A DNA stretch of 21,952 nt from an uncultured Bacilli bacterium (lineage in GTDB: Bacteria; Bacillota_I; Bacilli_A; RF39; UBA660). The position numbers and the translations under genes are program-made. The stretch covers positions 1 through 21,952 of the forward strand of contig CAKOXX010000021.1 of assembly GCA_934130405.1 (NCBI GenBank), in the 5' to 3' direction. Below are positions 6,786 through 13,599 of this stretch, one piece after another (the first letter of the stretch is position 1; every line of letters begins with the position of its first letter). Below the pieces are notes generated by a model. That model saw nothing but the letters and a program-made list of their open reading frames with translations, had not been told where the DNA came from and searched no databases.

Positions 6786-6915
6786 GAATTAATCATCAAC
6801 TGTATAAATTTTATTATATGAAGGCTTCTTCATTAAATACATCTTAACACAAAATCGGTAAGATAACAATAATTGAGAAAAGTTTATATTTTTCTCGTAT
6901 TAATAGAAGATATCT

Positions 6916-6944
6916 TTGCTTTTTTTTAAAATATATAGTAAAAT
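6916..6944 (+). promoter_or_regulatory. Promoter of ABC-F gene
   Basis: -35 TTGCTT (6916-6921), 17-bp spacer, -10 TAAAAT (6939-6944). It overlaps the TTG at 6916 that could otherwise be read as a start, supporting ATG 6967 as the true one. Confidence 0.6.
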
Positions 6945-6966
6945 TAAGAAAGTTTTGGAGGTAATT

Positions 6967-8547
6967 ATGTTACAAGTAAATAATGTTAGTTTAAGATTTG
7001 GAAAAAGAACTTTATTTGAAAATGTTAATTTAAAGTTTGTAGATGGTGCTTGCTATGGCTTAATCGGCGCTAATGGAGCAGGAAAAAGTACTTTTCTAAA
7101 ATTATTAACAGGAGAATTAGAAACAACAACTGGAGATATCACTACTGGTAAAAATGAAAGAATCTCTGTTTTAAAACAAGACCACTATCAATATGATGAT
7201 GTTCGTGTTTTAGATGTAGTTATTATGGGAAATGATAAGTTATATAAAATAATGAAAGAAAAAGAAGAATTGTATTCTCATACTGAATTTACCGAAGAAG
7301 ATGGTTACCGTTTAGCTGATTTAGAAGCAGAATTTTTAGAGATGGATGGTTGGAATGCTGAAAATGATGCTGCTATCCTTTTGAATAACTTAGGGGTAAA
7401 AGATGAATTTTATGATAAAAAGATGAGTGAGATACCTGTTAAACTAAGAGTAAAAGTATTATTGGCCTCAGCACTTTTTGGAAATCCTGATATCTTACTA
7501 TTAGATGAACCAACTAACAGTTTAGACTTAGATGCTATTAATTGGTTAGAAGAGTTTTTAATTAACTTTCCTAATACCGTAATTGTAGTAAGTCACGATA
7601 GATATTTTCTAAATAAAGTATGTACACATATCGTTGATATAGACTTTGAGAAGATGAAAATGTATATCGGTAACTATGACTTTTGGTATCAATCTAGTGA
7701 ACTTGCTTTAAAACAAATGAAAGAATCTAATAAGAAAAAAGAAGAGAAAATTAAAGAATTACAAGACTTTATCGCTAGATTCTCTGCTAATGCTTCTAAG
7801 AGTAAACAAGCAACTTCAAGAAAGAAAATGCTTGAGAAGATTGAACTTGATGAAATTGTTCCATCTTCTAGAAAGTATCCATTTATTGAATTTAAAATAA
7901 CTAAACAAGTAGGAAAAGAAATATTAAGAGTTGAAAACTTAATTAAAGAAGTAGATGGTGTTAAAATTCTAAATAAAATATCATTTACCGTTTTAAAAGG
8001 TGATAAAATTGCTATTGTATCTAATAACGACTTAGCTAAAACAACATTATTCAATATCTTAGCAGGCGAAGAAAAATTTGATAAAGGTCAAGTACTATTT
8101 GGAAAAACAATATCTCCTTCTTATCTTCCTCAAGATAATAGTAACTACTTTAGTGGAGACTTATCTATTCTTGACTGGATAAAACAATATAAGAGAGTAG
8201 ATGATGATACTGAATTAAGAGGTTTCTTAGGAAGAATGTTATTTTCTAAAGAAGATGTCTTTAAAAAAGTAAATGTTTTATCAGGTGGAGAGAAAGCTAG
8301 ATGTATGCTTAGTAAGATGATGTTAGAAGAACCTAATTTCTTAATATTGGATGAACCAACTAACCACTTAGATCTAGAAAGTATTACTTCTCTAAATAAA
8401 GGATTAGAAAACTTTGCGGGAGAGTTAATCTTAACATCTCGTGACCATGAACTTAATCAGACTGTATGTAATAGAATAATTGAAATAAAAGATGATGGTA
8501 CTATAATTGATAGAAGATTAACCTTTGACGAATATTATAATAATTAA
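6967..8547 (+). CDS. ABC-F family ATPase, YkpA/YbiT-like
   Basis: A 526-residue soluble protein with two ABC ATPase domains joined by a charged linker (about 245-300) and no membrane segment, the layout of ABC-F proteins, which bind the ribosomal E site and influence translation. Domain 1 has Walker A GANGAGKST (34-42), Walker B DILLLDEPTN (about 175-184) with Glu181, and switch His210. Domain 2 has signature LSGGEK (438-443) and Walker B with Glu463. Three elements deviate: the domain 1 signature region reads SEIPVKLRVK, domain 2 Walker A reads VSNNDLAKTT (351-360), and the switch histidine of domain 2 is replaced (SRDH, 491-494). All belong to the same composite ATP site. As I recall, a degenerate second Walker A is usual in this subfamily. 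GGAGG precedes ATG 6967. Confidence 0.9.
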   Translation: MLQVNNVSLRFGKRTLFENVNLKFVDGACYGLIGANGAGKSTFLKLLTGELETTTGDITTGKNERISVLKQDHYQYDDVRVLDVVIMGNDKLYKIMKEKEELYSHTEFTEEDGYRLADLEAEFLEMDGWNAENDAAILLNNLGVKDEFYDKKMSEIPVKLRVKVLLASALFGNPDILLLDEPTNSLDLDAINWLEEFLINFPNTVIVVSHDRYFLNKVCTHIVDIDFEKMKMYIGNYDFWYQSSELALKQMKESNKKKEEKIKELQDFIARFSANASKSKQATSRKKMLEKIELDEIVPSSRKYPFIEFKITKQVGKEILRVENLIKEVDGVKILNKISFTVLKGDKIAIVSNNDLAKTTLFNILAGEEKFDKGQVLFGKTISPSYLPQDNSNYFSGDLSILDWIKQYKRVDDDTELRGFLGRMLFSKEDVFKKVNVLSGGEKARCMLSKMMLEEPNFLILDEPTNHLDLESITSLNKGLENFAGELILTSRDHELNQTVCNRIIEIKDDGTIIDRRLTFDEYYNN

Positions 8548-8560
8548 CTTTACGTAAAGT
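8547..8560. other. 14-bp perfect palindrome ACTTTACGTAAAGT
   Basis: The palindrome begins at the last base of the ABC-F stop codon and lies just before the terminator. Role unknown; it may be only a second small hairpin in the 3' end of the transcript. Confidence 0.4.
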
Positions 8561-8561
8561 G

Positions 8562-8595
8562 AACAATTAGATTGATAAATCTGATTGTTTTTTTT
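8562..8595 (+). terminator. Terminator after ABC-F gene
   Basis: AACAATTAGATT / AATCTGATTGTT, 12 bp with one G-U, GATA loop, eight T. Confidence 0.9.
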
Positions 8596-8600
8596 AAAAC

Positions 8601-8606
8601 TATAAT
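8601..8606 (+). promoter_or_regulatory. -10 element of the anchored-protein gene
   Basis: Perfect TATAAT directly after the preceding terminator; no good -35 (AATCTG at the 17-bp position lies within the terminator stem). Transcription would start near 8613, so translation begins at 8633 rather than at the ATG at 8612. Confidence 0.5.
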
Positions 8607-8632
8607 ATACTATGAAGCTAGGAGATGAAATT

Positions 8633-9421
8633 ATGAAAAAGAAAAATAACCTAGTTACTATAATTATAATTGTAGTAGTAGCAGTTTTAGTTGTTGGGTT
8701 AGGGTATTTTATTTATGATAAGTCATTAAAAAAACAACCAACTAACAATAATACTGTTAATGATGTAAATAAAAATACAACAAATGAAACAGGAGAAAGT
8801 CTAGATATTAATAGTAATCTTATAAAAGAACTATATAATAAAGTTGCTTTAGCAGAAGATAGTTATTATAAATATTGGTTTTATGGAAGAGATGATAACT
8901 ACTTGGTAAGTAGTGCTCCAGAAAGTAGTAAAATGGCTTTAGTATTTCATAACTTAGTAGAAACAGATTTTACAGCTATTCCAACTGCTTCAAGTATTGC
9001 ACAAACTGTTGATTTAAATGGTAGTGTCTATACTCTAAATATTGCTAATAATAAAGGATTTGTTCCTTATGATAATGTTTTAAGAACTTATCAAAGTTTA
9101 TTTGGAACAAGTGCCTCTTTAAATAAAGATGTACCATTACAAGTATCAGCTTATACAATTGATTATTATGTATATAATGCAGAACTTAATGGCTATGTAA
9201 ACTATATTATGGAAGGTGGCGGAACTACTCCTAGTTTCTATCATGGAGAAATTACTAAAGCAGTTAAAAATGATAATAGTATCATAATAACTGAAAAAGT
9301 AGAGTACTCAGAAAATATGGATGGAAAGAAAAAAGTTAATTCTACTTCATATTATGAATATACTTTCAACCAAGAAAGTGATGGAACTTATTCTTTCGTT
9401 TCAAGAATCAAAAGTAACTAA
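8633..9421 (+). CDS. Membrane-anchored extracellular protein of unknown function
   Basis: A 262-residue protein with a single N-terminal membrane helix (about residues 7-28, Ile/Val rich after KKKNN) followed by an Asn/Thr-rich linker (about 34-58) and an exported domain rich in Tyr, Ser and Asn. The exported part contains several 'YxxYxYN' and 'SYYEYTFN' stretches but no motif I recognise and no lipobox. AGGAG lies 8 to 9 bases upstream of ATG 8633; the in-frame ATG at 8612 falls at the predicted transcription start and is unlikely. The gene has its own -10 and terminator and is probably monocistronic. Topology suggests an envelope role, but nothing more specific can be said. Confidence 0.75.
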   Translation: MKKKNNLVTIIIIVVVAVLVVGLGYFIYDKSLKKQPTNNNTVNDVNKNTTNETGESLDINSNLIKELYNKVALAEDSYYKYWFYGRDDNYLVSSAPESSKMALVFHNLVETDFTAIPTASSIAQTVDLNGSVYTLNIANNKGFVPYDNVLRTYQSLFGTSASLNKDVPLQVSAYTIDYYVYNAELNGYVNYIMEGGGTTPSFYHGEITKAVKNDNSIIITEKVEYSENMDGKKKVNSTSYYEYTFNQESDGTYSFVSRIKSN

Positions 9422-9433
9422 GGTTGCTTTTTT
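9410..9433 (+). terminator. Terminator overlapping the stop codon
   Basis: AAAAGTAAC / GTTGCTTTT, 9 bp with one G-U, four-base loop containing part of the TAA stop, then a T run. Confidence 0.7.
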
Positions 9434-9461
9434 CTTTTACTAGCTAAAAAAGCCAAATGTA

Positions 9462-9470
9462 TGCTATAAT
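9462..9470 (+). promoter_or_regulatory. Extended -10 promoter
   Basis: TGCTATAAT (TGnTATAAT type) without a clear -35. The 13-mer GTATGCTATAATT (9459-9471) is identical to the one upstream of the thioredoxin-like gene at 13004-13016. Confidence 0.6.
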
Positions 9471-9495
9471 TAAATTATCATAGGAGGTATTTATT

Positions 9496-9978
9496 TTGAA
9501 AACTAATAGGCACTTTAATTCTATTAAAAAACATAGAAAAACAATTGGAACTATTTTTTTAGTGATTGGTTTAATTATTCTGACTTTTTCTCTAGTTACT
9601 TTAGTAAGCTTTTTTAGTAAGTATATGACTTATAAAAAGACGGAAGGAAAAGTAGTTGATTATAAATACAATTATAAAGATAATGGTGTTCAATTAGGAA
9701 CAGATGTTATTGAATATGTAGTAGGAGATAAGACTTATAAAAAAGCATCTGACCATTATGTTAAATTTCCAGAACCAATTGGTACTTTATTTAAAATTAA
9801 ATACAATCCTAAAAAACCAACAGATATTATTTTTCTTGGAGAAACAGATAAATATCTTTATTTAGGAATAGGCGTAATTTTTACTGGTTTAGGTGTAATT
9901 TTATTAAAGAAAAATAAGAAAGAAAAAGTAAATAAAATAGAGACACCATCATTTACAACTAATGAAGAAATAATCTAA
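9496..9978 (+). CDS. DUF3592-type two-helix membrane protein
   Basis: A 160-residue protein with membrane helices at about 16-40 and 119-138 flanking an extracytoplasmic beta-rich segment. The segment 'EGKVVDYKYNY...VIEYVVGDKTYKKASDHYVKFPEPIGTLFKIKYNPKKPTD' has the spacing of DUF3592 domains: a 'G.V..Y' opening strand, a 'Y.V.G..Y' strand and a 'G....I.YNP..P' close. The biochemical function of this domain is unknown. The start is TTG at 9496, eight bases after AGGAGG; no ATG is available nearby. It ends convergently with the activase operon, sharing a bidirectional terminator. Confidence 0.75.
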   Translation: MKTNRHFNSIKKHRKTIGTIFLVIGLIILTFSLVTLVSFFSKYMTYKKTEGKVVDYKYNYKDNGVQLGTDVIEYVVGDKTYKKASDHYVKFPEPIGTLFKIKYNPKKPTDIIFLGETDKYLYLGIGVIFTGLGVILLKKNKKEKVNKIETPSFTTNEEII

Positions 9979-10018
9979 AAAGAGTAACTTTATTTTTGGA
10001 GTTACTCTCTTATTTTTT
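9977..10018. terminator. Bidirectional terminator between convergent genes
   Basis: Perfect 9-bp stem AGAGTAACT (9981-9989) / AGTTACTCT (10000-10008). A run of T on the right serves the plus strand and a run of A on the left serves the minus strand. The minus-strand gene stop (10004-10002) lies within the right arm. Confidence 0.85.
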
Positions 10019-10949
10019 TAGCACCTTTAGAACAACGATTCCCCCAAGCATCAAGAATCTTATTATTTTTCTTTACAATAATTATTTCACAGTGATTAGG
10101 ACAACCATTACAAACGCAACCAGCTGTTTCAAATTTTGCATCACGAACTTTGAAATTAAATTCTTTCTTAATACCACTTTTCTTTGCAAGAATAGCACTA
10201 CCTAAAGCTCCCATTAAATGGCCATTTTCATCAACAATAATTTCTTCCCCTAATAAATCTTCAAAAGCTTTTTTAACACCAATATTTTTACTAACACCAC
10301 CTTGAAAAATAATTGGTCCTTCGATTTTTTTACCTTTTGCTACGTTATTTAAATAATTACTAGCGACACTATAACAAAGGCCTGCAATAATATCATTCTT
10401 TTTATAACCCATTTGTAATTTATGGACTAAATCACTTTCTGCAAAAACTGTACATCTAGCAGCAATACTAGTTGGTTTCTTACTAGTAAGAGCAATAGTA
10501 CCAAAGTCTTTAACATCAAGACCTAATCGTTTAGCTTGACTTGAGAGAAAACTTCCTGTTCCAGCCGCACAAAGCGTATTCATTGCATAATCAGTTACTA
10601 TCTTATTATCTATTAAAATAATCTTAGAATCTTGTCCACCTATTTCTAGGATAGTTCTAATATCTGGATATTTCGATAAAGTTCCAATTGCATGAGCAGT
10701 TATTTCATTTTTAATACTAACAGCATCAAGCATTGTCCCGATAAGTTTTCTAGCAGACCCAGTTGTTCCGACCCCCATAATCGTTATATCTTTTGTATTT
10801 TTTTCTAATTCTTTTAACACTTTCTTAACAGCTTTAACTGGGTCACCTTCTGTCCAAAGATAACTACTAGCAATGATATTATTATCTTCATCAATAATGA
10901 CTCCTTTAGTAGAAATAGAACCAATATCTATACCTAAATAACCAATCAT
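10002..10949 (-). CDS. BadF/HgdC-type activase ATPase (2-hydroxyacyl-CoA dehydratase activator family)
   Basis: A 315-residue member of the ASKHA-fold activator family, whose known members hydrolyse ATP to drive a low-potential electron from a [4Fe-4S] cluster into a dehydratase or reductase. Visible hallmarks are GIDIGSISTKG (6-16), EIGGQDSK (102-109), LCAAGTGSF (126-134) with Cys127, AARCTVFAESD (163-173) with Cys166, and QGGVSKN (216-222). Cys127 and Cys166 match the two cysteines that hold the cluster at the dimer interface. An extra C-terminal Cys cluster (C278, C280, C283, C287, C306) may carry another metal site. Start ATG 10949 has GGGAGGG upstream and is one base from the preceding stop (TAACATG), indicating coupling. 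Third gene of the operon; the substrate is unknown. Confidence 0.88.
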   Translation of the reverse strand: MIGYLGIDIGSISTKGVIIDEDNNIIASSYLWTEGDPVKAVKKVLKELEKNTKDITIMGVGTTGSARKLIGTMLDAVSIKNEITAHAIGTLSKYPDIRTILEIGGQDSKIILIDNKIVTDYAMNTLCAAGTGSFLSSQAKRLGLDVKDFGTIALTSKKPTSIAARCTVFAESDLVHKLQMGYKKNDIIAGLCYSVASNYLNNVAKGKKIEGPIIFQGGVSKNIGVKKAFEDLLGEEIIVDENGHLMGALGSAILAKKSGIKKEFNFKVRDAKFETAGCVCNGCPNHCEIIIVKKNNKILDAWGNRCSKGAKKIRE

Positions 10950-10950
10950 G

Positions 10951-12015
10951 TTATCCCTCCCGTTTAAAATTTAATAAGTCATAAAAAGCTTCTAATCTTG
11001 TCTTTATCCCATCAAGTCCACTTTGTTCATCAAATGAGAAAAAAGTAATAGGAATATGTAAATCTTTCGCTTCTTTAATCATTATTGGAATAGCACCGAT
11101 TTCTGGGGTACAACCAGTCGGTTTAGTATGAATTACTCCATCAAACTTATGTCTTTTTAAATAACCAATACGGTAGACATTATCAAGACCATCTGCTCCT
11201 AGAGTATATTTACAGTATTTTCTAACTCGAAATTTCATATAAGGACCTAAAAATTTCTTTTGCCATAGAAGATAACTAACATTAGTAAATCGTTTAATCT
11301 CGATATGATAACTTGCTAAGGTTTTTTCTAATTCATAATTAGAATAAGGCTCCATCGCGGTATAAAGTTCGCCGATAATACCAACTTTTAAGCAATCTTT
11401 TGGTTTATCAATTGGAATGGTTTTAAACCGTCTTACAGTATTCCTATAAATTTTAGTGAGTGAAAATATTCCTTTCGCCGTATTACATTCACTAATAAAT
11501 CTCTTTTTTAATTTAAGAAAAGAACCATTCTGTTTTTCAAAACCAACCACTTTTCTAATCTTACTATCAAGACTATCTAAGTAATAAATATAAAGAAGAG
11601 TTGCTATTATTTCTTTTAAAAATTCTCTTTTAGTAAGAGTAGGGTTTAACTTTTTAAAGATAGAAAAAGCTTCTTTAAAACTTAAACTATCACTACCAAT
11701 TATTTGTATCAATTCAAAGTCATAACCTAAATCTTTTAAAATAGTTTCTTGTACTTCGGCGTAATATCTATATCTACAACCACCTCCAGCTTGTAGCAAA
11801 GTATTAGCACCAAGGTCTAAGGCTTCAATAAAGTTACCAAGATTATATTTAAAGGGAACACAAACGGAATCTGGGGCGTATTTACTTCCTAATTCGATTG
11901 TTTTCCTAGTAATCGGTGGAGTATTAATTACTTCTAAATGAGTAACTTTTTTTAAAAACTTACCAATCGGATATTGATAATCACCTAATTGTGGAAAAGC
12001 TAATACACGTTTCAA
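10951..12015 (-). CDS. 2-hydroxyglutaryl-CoA dehydratase-like component (COG3581-type)
   Basis: A 354-residue protein resembling the uncharacterised dehydratase-like component found beside DUF2229 and activase genes. Recognisable parts are 'FPQLGDYQYPI' at the start, Cys52 in 'APDSVCVPFKYNLGNFIEAL', Cys80 in 'GGGCRYRYY', and 'HTKPTGCTPEIGA' near residue 300; these cysteines are candidate Fe-S ligands. The start is TTG at 12015: its bases overlap the TGA stop of the upstream gene (TTGA) and GGAGGT lies eight bases before it inside that gene. In other bacteria the three parts of this operon occur joined in one long polypeptide of about 1,400 residues. Whether it dehydrates a CoA thioester or reduces some other substrate is not known. 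Confidence 0.75.
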   Translation of the reverse strand: MKRVLAFPQLGDYQYPIGKFLKKVTHLEVINTPPITRKTIELGSKYAPDSVCVPFKYNLGNFIEALDLGANTLLQAGGGCRYRYYAEVQETILKDLGYDFELIQIIGSDSLSFKEAFSIFKKLNPTLTKREFLKEIIATLLYIYYLDSLDSKIRKVVGFEKQNGSFLKLKKRFISECNTAKGIFSLTKIYRNTVRRFKTIPIDKPKDCLKVGIIGELYTAMEPYSNYELEKTLASYHIEIKRFTNVSYLLWQKKFLGPYMKFRVRKYCKYTLGADGLDNVYRIGYLKRHKFDGVIHTKPTGCTPEIGAIPIMIKEAKDLHIPITFFSFDEQSGLDGIKTRLEAFYDLLNFKREG

Positions 12016-12923
12016 AGATGAATACCTCCTTTTAACATATCAACAAAACTTTCAAGTCTGGTAATAATAGCGATATCACTATTAACTTCTTCAAAGGTAA
12101 GTAATAAGACTTTACTATTTTCTTTTTTTCTTAAAATCATTTCATTAGTTAAGGAATCTGGTCCACAAGGGAAAGCACTTATTAAAATAGTTCCATCAAC
12201 TTTATCTTTATAATAAGAGAAAGCTCCTAATAGTTCTTTATTCATTGTCCAGTGAACGGATTTAGAAATTCTTTTTGCTTCACTATCTATAATATTTCTA
12301 TCTATTTCATTAGCATAAATTATTTCAATGTCATTAGCTTTTAAATACCTCGTCACAACACCACCGATTAATGGGTCTAAAATATTATAAGTATGACCTA
12401 GTAATAAAACTTTCTTTTTATTAGACTTTACCTTTTTCATACCACTTTTGGCTAGTTTATCTAACCATAATTTTTCTTTTTCTTTAGCAATATGGTAAGC
12501 ATTATTCGACTCAAAATAACTAAAACCAAGCTCTCTTCCAAGTAAGATGAAAGCTTTCTTCTCACTATGATGTCTTTCAACGTCGACATTGTAATTTAGA
12601 ATTTTCTTATCAGGAAATATAGTGTGTATTAAGTCATATAAAGCATTGAAGTTCGTACAGACTTGTTCATTTTTTCGTAATGAATAAATTCTTGGAATAA
12701 ATAAAATATCACATTTATCTTTAAGTTGTTCTACCTGTCCTAAGAAAAGCTTTAGGGATAGACAAGTTTCATCAATTGCTAAATTCTTTCCTTTTTCTAA
12801 AGTTTCGTGATTAGAACTTTCTGAAACAATGTAAGGAACTTCTAACACATCAAAAAAAGTTTTCCATAAAACACTATAGCGATAGTATAAAAGACCTCTA
12901 GGAATACCAATGATACTCTTCAT
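12012..12923 (-). CDS. DUF2229 acyl-CoA dehydratase activase-related protein (COG3580-type)
   Basis: A 303-residue protein opening with GIPRGLLYYRYSVLWKTFF, the signature start of DUF2229 proteins. Candidate metal-binding cysteines are C54 ('DETCLSLKLFLGQV'), C71, C89 ('EQVCTNFNAL') and C253 ('SAFPCGPDSLTNE'). A nucleotide-binding-like strand-loop 'KVLLLGHTYNILDPLIGG' lies at about 171-188. It is the first gene of a three-gene operon with the component at 10951 and the activase at 10002, overlapping the next gene by four bases. It ends in TGA, the only TGA stop I noted. I favour ATG 12923; TTG at 12926 is a possible alternative because AAAGGA lies seven bases before it. The upstream promoter is not clear. 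Confidence 0.78.
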   Translation of the reverse strand: MKSIIGIPRGLLYYRYSVLWKTFFDVLEVPYIVSESSNHETLEKGKNLAIDETCLSLKLFLGQVEQLKDKCDILFIPRIYSLRKNEQVCTNFNALYDLIHTIFPDKKILNYNVDVERHHSEKKAFILLGRELGFSYFESNNAYHIAKEKEKLWLDKLAKSGMKKVKSNKKKVLLLGHTYNILDPLIGGVVTRYLKANDIEIIYANEIDRNIIDSEAKRISKSVHWTMNKELLGAFSYYKDKVDGTILISAFPCGPDSLTNEMILRKKENSKVLLLTFEEVNSDIAIITRLESFVDMLKGGIHL

Positions 12924-12980
12924 CAAGACCCCGTCCTTTCTCTATAACCCTATGTGATAAATTGATGAAAATTTACTATC

Positions 12981-12993
12981 TTTGTTCGACAAA
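12981..12993. promoter_or_regulatory. Small palindrome in the divergent intergenic region
   Basis: TTTGT-TCG-ACAAA between the divergent DUF2229 operon and the thioredoxin-like gene, 17 bp upstream of the latter's -10. A possible operator, but short enough to be chance. Confidence 0.3.
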
Positions 12994-13006
12994 ATAAAAT
13001 AAAGTA

Positions 13007-13015
13007 TGCTATAAT
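13007..13015 (+). promoter_or_regulatory. Extended -10 promoter
   Basis: TGCTATAAT; identical over 13 bp (GTATGCTATAATT) to the promoter at 9459-9471. AGGAGGA follows at about 13022. Confidence 0.65.
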
Positions 13016-13037
13016 TTTGGTAGGAGGAATAGTAGAA

Positions 13038-13586
13038 ATGAATAAAAAAGAAAAAGAGCAACTTAAGACAGGCGTAATCATTGTCTTAGTTTTAGTAATT
13101 ATCTTTGGAGGAAGTTATTTTGCATCAGAATTAAAGTCTGATAAGTATAAAAATAATAGTTCAACTACAACTAGTGACAATACTAATACAAGTAGTGACG
13201 ATAATAGTAGCAGTGATATTAGTGAAGCTGAACAAGCTGAGTTAAATAGTATTGATATTGATAAATATTTATCTCTTAAAAAAGGTAGTGACAAAGCTAT
13301 TATCTATATTTCAAGACCAACTTGTCATTACTGTCAACAAGAAGATCCTATCATCAAAAATATTGTTTATGAAACAAAAATTACAGTTAACTATTTAAAT
13401 ACAGATGAACTTGATGATGACGGAAATAGTAAATTAATCAAATCTGATGATTACTTCAGTGAAGGATATGGTACACCACTTCTACTTGTTGTTCAAAAAG
13501 ATAAGATTGTTGATAAACTAGAAGGTTTAACTTCAAAAGAAAACATCGTTTCATTCTTTAAAAAGTATGGTTTCGTTAACGACTAA
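13038..13586 (+). CDS. Membrane-anchored thioredoxin-like protein
   Basis: A 182-residue protein with one N-terminal membrane helix (about 11-30), a Ser/Asn/Asp-rich linker (about 36-65) and a thioredoxin-fold domain. The redox motif C96-H-Y-C99 sits in 'SRPTCHYCQQEDP' after a beta strand 'KAIIYI', and the expected cis-proline is P147 in 'YGTPLLLVV'. It probably works outside the membrane on thiols or disulfides of envelope proteins, or as an accessory protein; direction of the reaction cannot be told. I chose ATG 13038 because AGGAGG lies about 10 bases before it; the TTG at 13017 overlaps the promoter. The PH-domain gene follows after 13 bp in the same transcript. Confidence 0.8.
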   Translation: MNKKEKEQLKTGVIIVLVLVIIFGGSYFASELKSDKYKNNSSTTTSDNTNTSSDDNSSSDISEAEQAELNSIDIDKYLSLKKGSDKAIIYISRPTCHYCQQEDPIIKNIVYETKITVNYLNTDELDDDGNSKLIKSDDYFSEGYGTPLLLVVQKDKIVDKLEGLTSKENIVSFFKKYGFVND

Positions 13587-13599
13587 TCAGGAGTAAATG

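Larger units (their letters stand above)
6153..6896 (+). repeat. Three diverged tandem copies of a tiny-ORF RNA element
   Basis: This stretch of about 740 bases holds no ordinary gene but repeated structure. A TTTTCTCGT motif recurs at about 6151, 6555 and 6890. A TTATTATATGAAG-NNNN-CTTCA hairpin recurs at 6461-6476, 6644-6657 and 6818-6833, each with a different tetraloop. A 'TACCTGATT...AAATGTATC' terminator-like segment recurs near 6364-6448 (split), 6600-6637 and, degenerate, 6776-6807. A start site with ATGACAAA(G/A)AATCAA occurs at 6287 and 6729. Copy 1 is intact, copy 2 has lost its 5' part, and copy 3 has a shortened ORF. The element could be a type I toxin-like locus or a miniature inverted-repeat element; see the findings. 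Confidence 0.65.

Noticed and set aside
6153..6896. CRISPR array
   Set aside because: Repeats are diverged, only about three, of uneven spacing, and no cas genes are present.
7996..8046. ABC-F gene as a decaying pseudogene because of its degenerate second Walker A
   Set aside because: The frame is full length, other motifs are intact, and as I recall the degenerate motif is common in this subfamily.
10005..10205. Plus-strand open frame over the 3' end of the activase gene
   Set aside because: It overlaps the bidirectional terminator and is antisense to the conserved Cys-rich C-terminus of the activase.
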